This document shows positions 55,758 through 63,955 of a stretch of 64,000 bases of DNA, piece by piece. Position 1 is the first letter of the stretch, and each line of letters starts with the position of its first letter. The position numbers and the translations under genes are program-made. The notes beneath the pieces were generated by a model, which saw only the letters and a list, made by a program, of their open reading frames with translations, searched no databases and had not been told where the DNA came from. The DNA comes from Candidatus Tenderia electrophaga (GTDB lineage: Bacteria; Pseudomonadota; Gammaproteobacteria; Tenderiales; Tenderiaceae), in NCBI GenBank assembly GCA_001447805.1, contig CP013099.1, forward strand, positions 1,674,001-1,738,000. Reading direction: 5' to 3'.

Positions 55758-56113
55758 CAAGAATTTCACTACTGATCGTTGTGCTCTTGCTCAACGGCTG
55801 CGCGCTATATAGCCCGCCCAAACAGGGCGAGCCGGTCGGCCCGGCGGAGATCCTGCTGGCCCAGGCGCAGGACAAAACAGCGGCGGGCGAATCCGAGCAG
55901 GCCGTCGCCCTGATCGAGCGGGCGCTACGCCTGGAGCCGCGCAAGGCCGAAGGCTGGCTGGCACTGGCGCAGCTCCATTTCGATGCCGGAGACCTGCGTC
56001 GCGCCGAGCAGTTCGCCCGCCGGGCGTTGCAGTTTGCCGGGGCCGATAAGCGGCTGGCAGGGGAGAGTCGGGCGTTGTTGGAGCGGATTCGGGCGGTGCG
56101 GGAAGCGGGGTAG
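55754..56113 (+). CDS. TPR lipoprotein behind PBP1b
   Basis: A 119-residue lipoprotein. The signal ends in lipobox LNGC (MTRISLLIVVLLLNGCALY), and two TPR-like repeats follow (EQAVALIERALRLEPRKAEGWLALAQLHFDAGDLRRAEQFARRAL). Its ATGA overlap with mrcB indicates translational coupling, so it may help PBP1b activity, much as LpoB does elsewhere, though it is not LpoB by sequence. Similar small TPR lipoproteins follow mrcB in other gammaproteobacteria. Confidence 0.8.
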   Translation: MTRISLLIVVLLLNGCALYSPPKQGEPVGPAEILLAQAQDKTAAGESEQAVALIERALRLEPRKAEGWLALAQLHFDAGDLRRAEQFARRALQFAGADKRLAGESRALLERIRAVREAG

Positions 56114-56122
56114 GGGACTGCC

Positions 56123-56138
56123 GGGGGGGGGAACCCCC
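56123..56138. repeat. Homopolymer G9 tract with C5
   Basis: Nine consecutive G residues (56123-56131), AA, then five C residues, in the gap between the TPR lipoprotein and the YhcG-like gene. Such tracts slip in replication and in sequencing. An 8-base inverted repeat (56136-56143 with 56196-56203) follows. Confidence 0.7.
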
Positions 56139-56289
56139 AAGCCTGATGTTATTCCAGGTGTGTTCTGAGAAGCCTGTGGTTACTCGCCTACTACCGGCTT
56201 GGGAACACTAACCCGCTTTTTATGGGGTGGAGGACCTGCTACTCGCACCGGGTTATCAAGCGGATTAACGGGGTAGGAACAAATATCGC

Positions 56290-57339
56290 ATGAGTCAAAT
56301 GCCGTCAACAGACATGGAAGCACTGCTGAATAACATCAGCACGGTGATTCAACAGGCCCGTGGCCAAGTGCGCCAAGCGGTCAACCACGCCATGGTGGTC
56401 AGCTATTGGGAGATTGGCCGCCTGATTGTTGAGGACGAACAACAGGGCGAGGCCCGCGCCGCTTATGGAAAGCAGCAGCTGAAATACCTCTCGGGCCAAT
56501 TGACTGAGCGATTTGGCAAAGGTTTTGATGTCACGAACTTGCGCAATATGCGCCGGTTTTATCTCGCTTTTCCAATTCGCGAGACGCTGTCTCTCGAATT
56601 AAGCTGGTCCCACTACAACATACTGGCCCGCGTGGAAAATCCCAAAGCGCGAGAGTGGTACATGGCGGAAGCCGCGCAGCAGCATTGGAGCGTACGCGCC
56701 CTGGAACGCCAAATCGGCAAGCTCTACTACGAGCGCCTGCTCAGCAGCAAAGATAAAGAGGCGGTAGAGCAAGAAGCCGCACAACAGACCTCGCCCTTGG
56801 CCGAACAGCCCAAGGAGTACCTGCGTGATCCCTACATCCTCGATTTTCTCAACCTCGACGCGGGTCGCTACCTGGAGAGCGATATCGAACAAGGCATCAT
56901 CGACAACCTACAGCACTTCCTGCTCGAATTGGGTAAGGGATTCGCCTTTGTCGAACGCCAACAGCTAATCCGTTTTGAAGACGAAGACTTTTACATAGAT
57001 CTGGTCTTCTACAATTTCAAGCTCAAATGCTTTCTGCTTATCGATCTCAAGCTGGGCAAACTTACTCATCAGGACGTAGGGCAGATGGATACCTACGTCC
57101 GCCTCTACGACGAACAACGTAAAGACAACGACGACAATCCCACCATCGGCCTGATGCTGTGCAGTGAGAAAAGCGAAGCGGTGGTCAAATACTCCGTGCT
57201 GGCGGACAATCAGCAACTCTTTAGCGCCAAATACCTGCCTTACCTGCCCAGTGAAGAGGAACTGAAACAAGAGTTGCAACGTGAGCGCGCGCGAGTGGTG
57301 GCGCAATTGCAAAAACAACAGGAAGCAGGGGATGAATAA
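56290..57339 (+). CDS. YhcG/DUF1016-family putative PD-(D/E)xK nuclease
   Basis: A 349-residue protein with the DUF1016 N-domain (about 10-165, including MVVSYWEIGRLIVEDEQQG and NLRNMRRFYLAFP) and a C-terminal nuclease-like domain. Candidate catalytic residues are D237 and the D252/K254 pair (FYIDLVFYN and LLIDLKLGKL). The family is linked to mobile elements, toxin-like islands and DNA repair. There is no toxin, methylase or other restriction partner next to it, and the flanks are non-coding and unusual. A weak ribosome site (GGGGTAGGAAC) precedes the ATG. Confidence 0.85.
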   Translation: MSQMPSTDMEALLNNISTVIQQARGQVRQAVNHAMVVSYWEIGRLIVEDEQQGEARAAYGKQQLKYLSGQLTERFGKGFDVTNLRNMRRFYLAFPIRETLSLELSWSHYNILARVENPKAREWYMAEAAQQHWSVRALERQIGKLYYERLLSSKDKEAVEQEAAQQTSPLAEQPKEYLRDPYILDFLNLDAGRYLESDIEQGIIDNLQHFLLELGKGFAFVERQQLIRFEDEDFYIDLVFYNFKLKCFLLIDLKLGKLTHQDVGQMDTYVRLYDEQRKDNDDNPTIGLMLCSEKSEAVVKYSVLADNQQLFSAKYLPYLPSEEELKQELQRERARVVAQLQKQQEAGDE

Positions 57340-57542
57340 ATCCCAGCTTTTGGGAGGTTGTTTTCCTAAAGCCGTAAATTAAAAAAAAGGGGGAGGTTTA
57401 ATTAGACCCCACTCCGGCGTAATGTAACACCCCAAGATACCCTAAAATCCCCACCACCATCCAGCCGGTCTTGCGTTACAACCCAACATCTTGAACGCAT
57501 CGATTGTTAACACTTTTCTAATATTCGCCTCAAATGACAATA

Positions 57543-57571
57543 GGGATATGGGCCATTTTGTCCCATATCCC
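57543..57571. repeat. Perfect 10-base inverted repeat in a 300-base non-coding gap
   Basis: GGGATATGGG (57543-57552) pairs with CCCATATCCC (57562-57571) around loop CCATTTTGT. The loop is complementary to a downstream CCCAAAATGG near 57612-57622. The gap 57340-57640 has no recognised gene; an ORF at 57442-57654 on the minus strand has no family features. Confidence 0.6.
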
Positions 57572-57640
57572 CATTGCGAATCTGATCGCCGGGCGTTGCC
57601 GAGGTTCGCGTGCCCAAAATGGCTCAGCCCGGTCAGTGGG

Positions 57641-58072
57641 CTATTTAATCTCACGTCGTTTTAATAGCGCTGCATCATAAGAGACGCGCTGCTCATCGGT
57701 CAGAATCATACGCATTTCGACAAGGTGCGCATGACGGTGGCGCAGGATCGTGTTCTTGATGTCCGTCAGTTTATCAATGGCCTGGTTGATCTCCGGCTGC
57801 GTGATGTCGTCCTTGATGGTTAATCGGTTGAGTTGTTTGTGCGCCTGTTCTTCGTCGGCCTTGAGTGGCTCCAGGATTCGGTCCAGCGCATGGTGCATCC
57901 GGTCGACCTGTGTGCGCTGTGGCTCGGTTAATGTCTTCGACCAATGGGTGGCGTTTTGCGCCGGCCCCTGTTCCTGTCCATCCTGGTCATGTTGAGCTGT
58001 CGCATAACTTGAGCCGGTTCCCCCTGCGAACAGGGCGCCCAGCATAAAAATGCCTGTTAATAGTTTGTACAC
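57641..58072 (-). CDS. Spy/CpxP-like periplasmic protein
   Basis: A 143-residue exported protein with a signal peptide (about 1-25) and a helical, highly charged mature part. Features of the Spy/CpxP or heavy-metal-sensor family are the long antiparallel helices and the LTxxQ-type repeats (KTLTEPQRTQV and MILTDEQRVSYDAALLKR). Family members bind unfolded protein or regulate envelope stress signalling. It lies 55 bases behind the rhombosortase-linked unknown gene in the same direction. Confidence 0.72.
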   Translation of the reverse strand: MYKLLTGIFMLGALFAGGTGSSYATAQHDQDGQEQGPAQNATHWSKTLTEPQRTQVDRMHHALDRILEPLKADEEQAHKQLNRLTIKDDITQPEINQAIDKLTDIKNTILRHRHAHLVEMRMILTDEQRVSYDAALLKRREIK

Positions 58073-58127
58073 GATACTCTCCTTGCTGATTTAATGGGGA
58101 CCGGCGGATGTCGACGGCAATCCAGGC

Positions 58128-58676
58128 CTACAGCGCCCGTAGCCAGGTGGCGATCCGCGCGGGAATTTCGGTCATATCCGTATAGCGCTGCAGCGTGACC
58201 AGCTCGGGATATTCCATCTCCAGCTGGATGACGTTGTGGATATTCAGCCGTGAGTGCTCGATGGTGGGGTTGAGAAAGCCGAGAATCGGTTTGTCGGCAG
58301 CGATGAAGCGCATGGCATTGACGCCTGAACCAAACCCGGCTTCATCAAACCCGTAGATGGCGACCCGGGCTTCGTCCTGGAAGCGCCGGTCGCGTTCCAG
58401 AAAGAAGGTGGTGGTGAGTTGGTCTTCGTTGTTGAATTTGGTTTTGTGCAATGCGCGCCAGGCGGGCCAATCCTTGTCGTAGTATTCAATCGGGTCGCAG
58501 ACCATGCGCGCGAAGTCGTCGACGGGCATGTCGGGGAATTGCTGGCGGTAGTAGTGGTAGCGGGTGTCGTAGCCGAGGCCGGTGGTTGCCAGTGTTTGCA
58601 TCACCGTGGTTTTGAAGGCCCAGGTGGTTTGCCCGGCGTGCATGCCTTTGCCGCTGACGTAGCAGGGGATGGACAT
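58128..58676 (-). CDS. Conserved unknown protein with a glycosidase-like C-terminal segment
   Basis: A 182-residue cytoplasmic protein starting at ATG 58676 (4 bases before the rhombosortase stop); an N-terminal extension in the same frame is a shadow. The segment YGFDEAGFGSGVNAMRFIAADKPILGFLNP resembles nucleoside 2-deoxyribosyltransferase and TIR-type domains (acidic residue, GSG, then KPIlgF). The rest (YHYYRQQFPDMPVDDFARMV) is not recognised. It is the last gene of the map-glnD-rrtA group. A nucleotide- or NAD-directed role is only a guess. Confidence 0.5.
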   Translation of the reverse strand: MSIPCYVSGKGMHAGQTTWAFKTTVMQTLATTGLGYDTRYHYYRQQFPDMPVDDFARMVCDPIEYYDKDWPAWRALHKTKFNNEDQLTTTFFLERDRRFQDEARVAIYGFDEAGFGSGVNAMRFIAADKPILGFLNPTIEHSRLNIHNVIQLEMEYPELVTLQRYTDMTEIPARIATWLRAL

Positions 58677-58680
58677 CGCC

Positions 58681-59271
58681 TTAATCCGTTTTACACCATA
58701 GGCGTGGCTTGAACAGCAGGGCGGCGAACGCACCGCCGATGGCGCCGTAGAGGTGGGCATCGACAATGACCGGGCCGCCGGCCATGTCGGCGGAGCCGGG
58801 CAGGGCGCCGTAGAACTGTTCCCACATGAGCTTGCCGACCACGGCGACCAGCAGGATGGCTTCGCGCCGGTCGCCGCGGCGGATGCCGCCCACGGCGCCG
58901 CCGACGAACAGGCCGTGCAGTACCCCCGAGAGTCCCACATACCAGAGCAGCTGGGGGTTAAAGGCCAGCAGGCCGAGGCCCACCGCCAGCGCGCTGACGA
59001 AGGTGATGATGAGCCACTGACGCTGATTGAAGGCGCCCCAGAACAGGCCCCAGATCAGGCCCAGCCCGAGCAGGTTCATCAAGGTGTGCCCCCAGCCCAG
59101 GTGGACCAGGTTGCCGCTCAGCAGCCGCCAAAGCTCACCGCCTTTGATCTCCGCGGCCTGGTAGCGCAGGGCCTCGTTGACGCCGTCACCGCCTAGCGCC
59201 AGCAGCAGGGCCAGCAGGGTGATGACAACCGGCAGCAGGTGCGGCTTGATGCTGGGTGGTGTGACGCTCAT
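58681..59271 (-). CDS. rrtA: Rhombosortase (GlyGly-CTERM peptidase)
   Basis: A 196-residue rhomboid-family intramembrane serine protease with about six helices. The catalytic motif GLSGVLHGL (about residues 110-118) is the rhombosortase form of GxSG with the extra histidine, and the HLYGAIGGA part gives the second histidine. Start at ATG 59271; glnD ends 11 bases upstream. Rhombosortases cleave proteins with a C-terminal GlyGly-CTERM signal for surface anchoring or release. No protein in this window ends with such a signal, so the targets are elsewhere. Confidence 0.85.
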   Translation of the reverse strand: MSVTPPSIKPHLLPVVITLLALLLALGGDGVNEALRYQAAEIKGGELWRLLSGNLVHLGWGHTLMNLLGLGLIWGLFWGAFNQRQWLIITFVSALAVGLGLLAFNPQLLWYVGLSGVLHGLFVGGAVGGIRRGDRREAILLVAVVGKLMWEQFYGALPGSADMAGGPVIVDAHLYGAIGGAFAALLFKPRLWCKTD

Positions 59272-59282
59272 AGGCGGCGTGT

Positions 59283-61934
59283 CTAATCTTCGAGATAAGA
59301 AATGATGGTCTGGCGCAATTGTTCCAGCACCTGCGGATCGCTGATCGGTTGCTTGTCCTTGTCGCTGATGAAAAACACGTCTTCGACGCGCTCGCCGATG
59401 GTGGCGATCTTGGCGTTCTGCAAATGGACATTGCATTTCATCAAGGCCTGGCCGACCTTGGACAGCAGGCCGGGGCGGTCGGCGGTAATCATCTCCATGA
59501 CGGTGCGGTGGTTGCGCTGATCCTGGTTGAAGCTGATGTCGGTGGGTGTATCGAAGTGCTTCAAGCGGCGCGCCCTGCGGCGGTTGATTTCTTTGTGGGT
59601 GTAGCTGCTCTGCTGCAATTCGCGGCGCAGCGAATTGAGGATGTCGTTGACGCGGTGATGGCTTTGGATGGCTTCGCCGGTTTCTTCCAGCAGCACATAG
59701 GTGTCGAAGGCGTAGCCGGTGTCCGAGGTGATGATGCGCGCGTCGGCGACGGTCAGACCCAGTTGTTCGAAGGTGCCGGTGCTGGCGGCAAACAGATGAT
59801 CGGCGATGGGCATGTGAATGAAGATCTCAGTGCCGCCGCGTTGGGCGTGCTGCTGCACCAGAATCAGCGGGAAGGTCTCGCCGTCATTGCTCAGAATGGC
59901 CTCGGTGTGCCAGGCGATTTCATCGGCCGAATGGCGCATGAAATATTCCTCGCTCAGGGTGCGCCACAATTTATCGACGCGCTGCGGCGCGACATCCTGA
60001 CGTTCCAGAATTGCGCGCGCCTGGCGCTGAATCTCTTGGCAGTATTCGTTGAGATCCTGCGGGTTTTCCAAGCCGCGGCGCAGCGCCCGGCGGGTGGCCT
60101 CGTAGAGTTCGCGCAGCAGGGTCGCCTTCCAATCGTTCCAGATGCTGTGGTTGGTGCCGCGCATGTCGGAGACGGTGAGCAGGTAGAGATAGTCGAGGCG
60201 GGTGGTGTCGCCGACCTTGGCGGCGAATTCGGTGATCACGTCGGGGTCGCTGATGTCCCTGCGCTGGGCGGTGGTGGACATGATCAAGTGTTGTTTGACC
60301 AGCCAGGCGACGATGTTGGTGTCGTAGTTACTCAGGCCGTGGTGCAGGCAAAAGTCTATGGCGTCCAAGGCGCCCAGTTCCGAATGGTCGCCGCCGCGAC
60401 CCTTGGCGATGTCGTGGAACATGCCGGCCAGGTAGAGCAGTTCCGGTTTGGGAATGCCGCGCATGATCTTGCTGCAATTGGGCAGCTCATGCTCGTACTG
60501 CTTCAGCGTCAGGCGGCGCATATTGCGGATCACCATCAGGGTGTGTTCGTCGACGGTATAGATGTGGAACAGGTCGTACTGCATCAGGCCGACGATGTTG
60601 CCGAACACCGGGATGTATTTGGCCAGGATGCCGTAGCGGTTCATGCGGTGCAGTTCGTGGCTGACGCGACGCGGTTGGCGCAGGATTTCCATGAACAGGC
60701 TGCGATTGCGTAGGTCTTCGCGGAAGCTGGTGTCGATCAGGTGGCGATGGCTGCGGATCAGGCGGATGGTGGAGGCGCGCACCCCTTTGATGTCGGTGTT
60801 CTGTTGGATCAGCAGAAACACCTCCAACAGGGCGAAGGGGTAGCGGCTAAAGATGCGCTCATTGGTGACCTCGATAAAGCCTTTGCGAATCTGGAATCGT
60901 TTGTTGATGACCGTGGGTTTGCCGTGGCTGTCGGCGTAGAGGATGGCCTCCTGGAACAATTGCAACAGCATTTCGTTGAGCAAGCTCAGCTCCATGAGGG
61001 TGCGATAATATTTCTTCATGAACTGCTCGACGGCCAGATTGGTGTTTTCGTCGCGATAGCCGAACAGCTCGGCCAGGGTGCGCTGGTAGTCGAACAGCAG
61101 CCGGTCTTCGCGCCGCTGGGTAATGGTGTGCAGGGCGAAGCGCACCTGCCAGAGGAAGTTTTGGCCCTCCATGAGCTGGAAGTATTCTTCCTCGCTGAGG
61201 AAGTGGTGTTTCACCAGGTCGTGCAGGGTGTCGGCGTTGAAGTGGCGCTTGGCCACCCAGCCGATCATCTGGATGTCGCGCAGTCCGCCCGGACCCTCCT
61301 TGATATTGGGTTCGAGATTGTAGGCGCTGTCGTCGTATTTGTGGTGGCGCCGGATTTGCTCGTCCCACTTGGCTTCGAAGAAGGCGCGGCTGGGCCAGAT
61401 GCGGTCCGGGCCGGTCTCGTGGCGCAGGGTGTCGAACAGCTCGATCGGGCCGGCCAGATGGCGCGCCTCGATGAGATTGGTGGCGATGGTGATATCCTGC
61501 TTGGCCTCGGCCACGCACTCGTCGATGGAGCGCACGCTCTGGCCGATCTCCAGGCCGATGTCCCACAGGAACATGACGAACATTTCCAGCGCCTCACGAT
61601 AACGCTCCTGATCGGCGTTGCGCAGCAGGATGAGAATGTCGATGTCCGAGCCGGGATGGAGTTCGCCGCGGCCGTAACCGCCCACGGCGATCAGCGCGAT
61701 GTTGGGGTCCTTGGCGGAGAAATAGTCGCGCCAGACGCGGGTCAGGACCTGGTCGATGAGTTCGGCGCGCGCCTGCACCAACGCGGCGGCGCGGCGCTCC
61801 TCCATGAAGCGCTGTTCAATGGCCTTATGGGCGTTGCGCAGGAATTCGCGATACACCTGCACCGCGGCGCGGCCATCGGCCAGCTCCTCCTCGAAGCGGG
61901 CGGAATCAAATACGGGTTGCGGTACGGCGGACAT
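59283..61934 (-). CDS. glnD: PII uridylyltransferase/uridylyl-removing enzyme
   Basis: An 883-residue cytoplasmic nitrogen sensor that uridylylates GlnB/GlnK when glutamine is low and removes UMP when it is high. The nucleotidyltransferase domain has GGYGRGELHPGSDIDIL near residues 85-101 (catalytic D97, D99). The HD domain for UMP removal has HDIAKGRGGDHSELG near 505-519. Two ACT domains for glutamine sensing lie at about 700-800 and 810-883. It is 14 bases downstream of map and 11 bases ahead of rrtA. Confidence 0.96.
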   Translation of the reverse strand: MSAVPQPVFDSARFEEELADGRAAVQVYREFLRNAHKAIEQRFMEERRAAALVQARAELIDQVLTRVWRDYFSAKDPNIALIAVGGYGRGELHPGSDIDILILLRNADQERYREALEMFVMFLWDIGLEIGQSVRSIDECVAEAKQDITIATNLIEARHLAGPIELFDTLRHETGPDRIWPSRAFFEAKWDEQIRRHHKYDDSAYNLEPNIKEGPGGLRDIQMIGWVAKRHFNADTLHDLVKHHFLSEEEYFQLMEGQNFLWQVRFALHTITQRREDRLLFDYQRTLAELFGYRDENTNLAVEQFMKKYYRTLMELSLLNEMLLQLFQEAILYADSHGKPTVINKRFQIRKGFIEVTNERIFSRYPFALLEVFLLIQQNTDIKGVRASTIRLIRSHRHLIDTSFREDLRNRSLFMEILRQPRRVSHELHRMNRYGILAKYIPVFGNIVGLMQYDLFHIYTVDEHTLMVIRNMRRLTLKQYEHELPNCSKIMRGIPKPELLYLAGMFHDIAKGRGGDHSELGALDAIDFCLHHGLSNYDTNIVAWLVKQHLIMSTTAQRRDISDPDVITEFAAKVGDTTRLDYLYLLTVSDMRGTNHSIWNDWKATLLRELYEATRRALRRGLENPQDLNEYCQEIQRQARAILERQDVAPQRVDKLWRTLSEEYFMRHSADEIAWHTEAILSNDGETFPLILVQQHAQRGGTEIFIHMPIADHLFAASTGTFEQLGLTVADARIITSDTGYAFDTYVLLEETGEAIQSHHRVNDILNSLRRELQQSSYTHKEINRRRARRLKHFDTPTDISFNQDQRNHRTVMEMITADRPGLLSKVGQALMKCNVHLQNAKIATIGERVEDVFFISDKDKQPISDPQVLEQLRQTIISYLED

Positions 61935-61948
61935 GGGTGGGGTGCGGG

Positions 61949-62716
61949 CTAAAGTGCGTCGCCGGCCAGTTGCGTCAGGACTTCATGACCGTCTTCGGTC
62001 ACCAGGATGGTATGCTCCCACTGCGCCGACAGGCTGCGGTCCTTGGTCACCACGGTCCATTTGTCCGGCAGCAGCTTGACCTCGCGGCGGCCGGCGTTGA
62101 CCATGGGTTCGATGGTGAAGATCATCCCTGGTTTCAGGCTCAGGCCGGTGTCGGGCCTGCCGTAGTGCAGCACCTGGGGGTCTTCGTGGAATTCGGCGCC
62201 GATGCCGTGACCGCAATATTCGCGCACCACGGAAAAACTGTTCTGTTCCGCGTATTGCTGGATGGCATGGCCGATGTCTCCCAGCTTGACGCCCGGTTTG
62301 ACCATTTCGATGCCCAATTTCAGGCACTCGTGGCTGATCTGGCAGACCCGGCGCGCCAGGATGGAGGGCTCGCCGACGAAAAACATTTTGCTGGTGTCGC
62401 CGTGATAGTGGTCCTTGATGACGGTGACGTCGATGTTGACGATGTCACCGCTCTTGAGCACCTTTTGGCCCGGAATGCCGTGACAGACCTGGTGATTCAC
62501 CGAGGTGCAGATGGACTTGGGAAAACCGTGATAATTCAACGGCGCCGGAATCGCCTGCTGCTCATTGACGATATAGTCATGGCATAGCCGGTCCAGTTCC
62601 TCGGTGGTGACACCGGGCTGCACATGGGGGCGGATCATCTGCAGCACCTCGGCCGCCAGGCGGCCGGCGACGCGCATTTTCTCTATTTCTTCCGGGGTTT
62701 TTATCTTGACGGCCAT
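61949..62716 (-). CDS. map: Type I methionine aminopeptidase
   Basis: A 255-residue metalloenzyme that removes the initiator methionine. The start at 62716 (MAVKIKTPEEIEKMRVAGR) is chosen by family length; the frame runs 92 codons further upstream without family resemblance. Metal ligands are seen in VNIDVTVI and HGDTSKMF (two aspartates), GHGIGAEFHE (histidine), FTIEPM and WEHTIL (glutamates). It is the first gene of map-glnD-rrtA-unknown and is divergent from rpsB, the normal arrangement. Confidence 0.96.
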   Translation of the reverse strand: MAVKIKTPEEIEKMRVAGRLAAEVLQMIRPHVQPGVTTEELDRLCHDYIVNEQQAIPAPLNYHGFPKSICTSVNHQVCHGIPGQKVLKSGDIVNIDVTVIKDHYHGDTSKMFFVGEPSILARRVCQISHECLKLGIEMVKPGVKLGDIGHAIQQYAEQNSFSVVREYCGHGIGAEFHEDPQVLHYGRPDTGLSLKPGMIFTIEPMVNAGRREVKLLPDKWTVVTKDRSLSAQWEHTILVTEDGHEVLTQLAGDAL

Positions 62717-62838
62717 GCTGAAGAACCTGAATAAACTACTAAGGAATGGGTATCCCGACCATATTAGCGTGTTTTGCATCTCCTTGTCAGCCCACAGATT
62801 TTTGCCTTTTTTCCGGCGCTGGCGCAGGGCCGTGAAGA

Positions 62839-62867
62839 TTGAGCGCAAGGCCGCTTTATGGTATAAA
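62839..62867 (+). promoter_or_regulatory. Sigma-70 promoter of rpsB
   Basis: TTGAGC (62839-62844), 17 bases, then TATAAA (62862-62867) preceded by TGG, an extended -10. The following GCGCGCC is a GC-rich discriminator. This combination is characteristic of the growth-controlled rpsB promoter in gammaproteobacteria and predicts inhibition by ppGpp. Confidence 0.65.
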
Positions 62868-62874
62868 GCGCGCC

Positions 62875-63095
62875 AACCGGATGGAAATTCACCGGTTTGG
62901 ACGCAAGGCGCCTGTTGCAACCTCGTCATCGCGGATTTACCCGGTTTGACGGGCGTCTTTAAATAACCGCCGGTTTTGGCCGGCAAATTCACACGTGCAT
63001 CGTCACCGCTGCCTGGGTGCCTCAGGGTCGAATATAGCCACAGAGGTTGGGTCGTCGGGATGTACGGAGGCTTAACCCGATTCAGGAGAATCTAA
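62875..63095 (+). other. Long 5' leader of rpsB
   Basis: About 220 untranslated bases between the predicted start and the rpsB ATG. It contains a GCCGG/CCGGC hairpin (about 62968-62983) and GC-rich segments near 63005-63075. The rpsB leader of gammaproteobacteria folds into an autoregulatory RNA bound by S2; the exact fold was not verified here. Confidence 0.45.
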
Positions 63096-63908
63096 ATGTC
63101 TAACGTTTCTATGCGTCAAATGCTGGAGGCCGGTGTTCACTTCGGCCACCAGACCCGTTACTGGAACCCGAAGATGGGTCCCTACATCTTCGGCGATCGC
63201 AACAAGATCCACATCATCAATCTGGAAAAGACCCTGCCGCTGTTCAACGATGCCATGAACTACGTCGGCAGCCTGGCGGCCAAGAAGGGTAAAATCCTGT
63301 TCGTCGGCACCAAGCGCGCCGCCCAGGACATCGTCCGTGAAGAGGCCACCCGTTGCGACATGCCCTATGTCAACCACCGCTGGTTGGGTGGCATGCTGAC
63401 CAACTTCAAGACCATCAAGCAATCCATCAAGCGCCTCAAGGAGCTGGAGGCCATGGAGCAGGACGGCCGCATGGAGCGCTTTAATAAGAAAGAGGCGCTG
63501 GGCTATCGCCGCGAGATGGAAAAGCTGGAGCGCAGCCTGGGTGGCATCAAGAACATGGCCACCCTGCCCGATGCGATCTTCGTCATCGATTCCGGCCACG
63601 AAAAGATCGCCATCAGCGAGGCGCACACCCTGGGCATTCCGGTGGTCGGCGTTATCGACACCAACAACGATCCCCGCGCGGTGGATTACATGATCCCCGG
63701 CAATGACGACTCAGCCCGCGCCATTGCCCTGTACGCGCGCGGCCTGGCCGACGCCGTGATCACCGGCCGCGCCTCCGTGGTCAGCGGCGGTGCTGACGAA
63801 TTCGTCGAAGTCGACGATCTGGAAGAAGCGGCCGTGAAGACCACCGTCAAGCAGCCGAAGAAGACCGCGGCGGGGCAGGACGAAGCAGGTAAATCGGCTC
63901 AGGCCTAA
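63096..63908 (+). CDS. rpsB: 30S ribosomal protein S2
   Basis: A 270-residue S2 protein ([20 protein letters not shown]...). Family landmarks include [20 protein letters not shown] and [25 protein letters not shown]. The C-terminus is extended by about 25 residues rich in lysine, alanine and glutamine, a common but variable tail. AGGAG lies before the ATG. tsf should follow beyond the window. It is the last complete gene. Confidence 0.98.
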   Translation: MSNVSMRQMLEAGVHFGHQTRYWNPKMGPYIFGDRNKIHIINLEKTLPLFNDAMNYVGSLAAKKGKILFVGTKRAAQDIVREEATRCDMPYVNHRWLGGMLTNFKTIKQSIKRLKELEAMEQDGRMERFNKKEALGYRREMEKLERSLGGIKNMATLPDAIFVIDSGHEKIAISEAHTLGIPVVGVIDTNNDPRAVDYMIPGNDDSARAIALYARGLADAVITGRASVVSGGADEFVEVDDLEEAAVKTTVKQPKKTAAGQDEAGKSAQA

Positions 63909-63934
63909 ACGCCGTCGTCGTTCACAGGTCGAAC

Positions 63935-63955
63935 GAGCCGCCCCCTGGGCGGCTC
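63935..63955 (+). terminator. Hairpin between rpsB and the expected tsf
   Basis: A 9-base perfect stem (63935-63943 with 63947-63955), loop CCT, 26 bases after the rpsB stop. It lacks a good T run (ATTGTAT follows), as expected of a partial attenuator lowering tsf expression rather than a full terminator. Confidence 0.6.

Noticed and set aside
56144-56289. Integron attC-like site before the YhcG gene
   Set aside because: No RYYYAAC/GTTRRRY core pair at the right distance; only a short inverted repeat.
57442-57654. 70-residue minus-strand ORF in the gap behind the YhcG gene
   Set aside because: No recognisable motif and it contains the perfect hairpin; likely chance frame.
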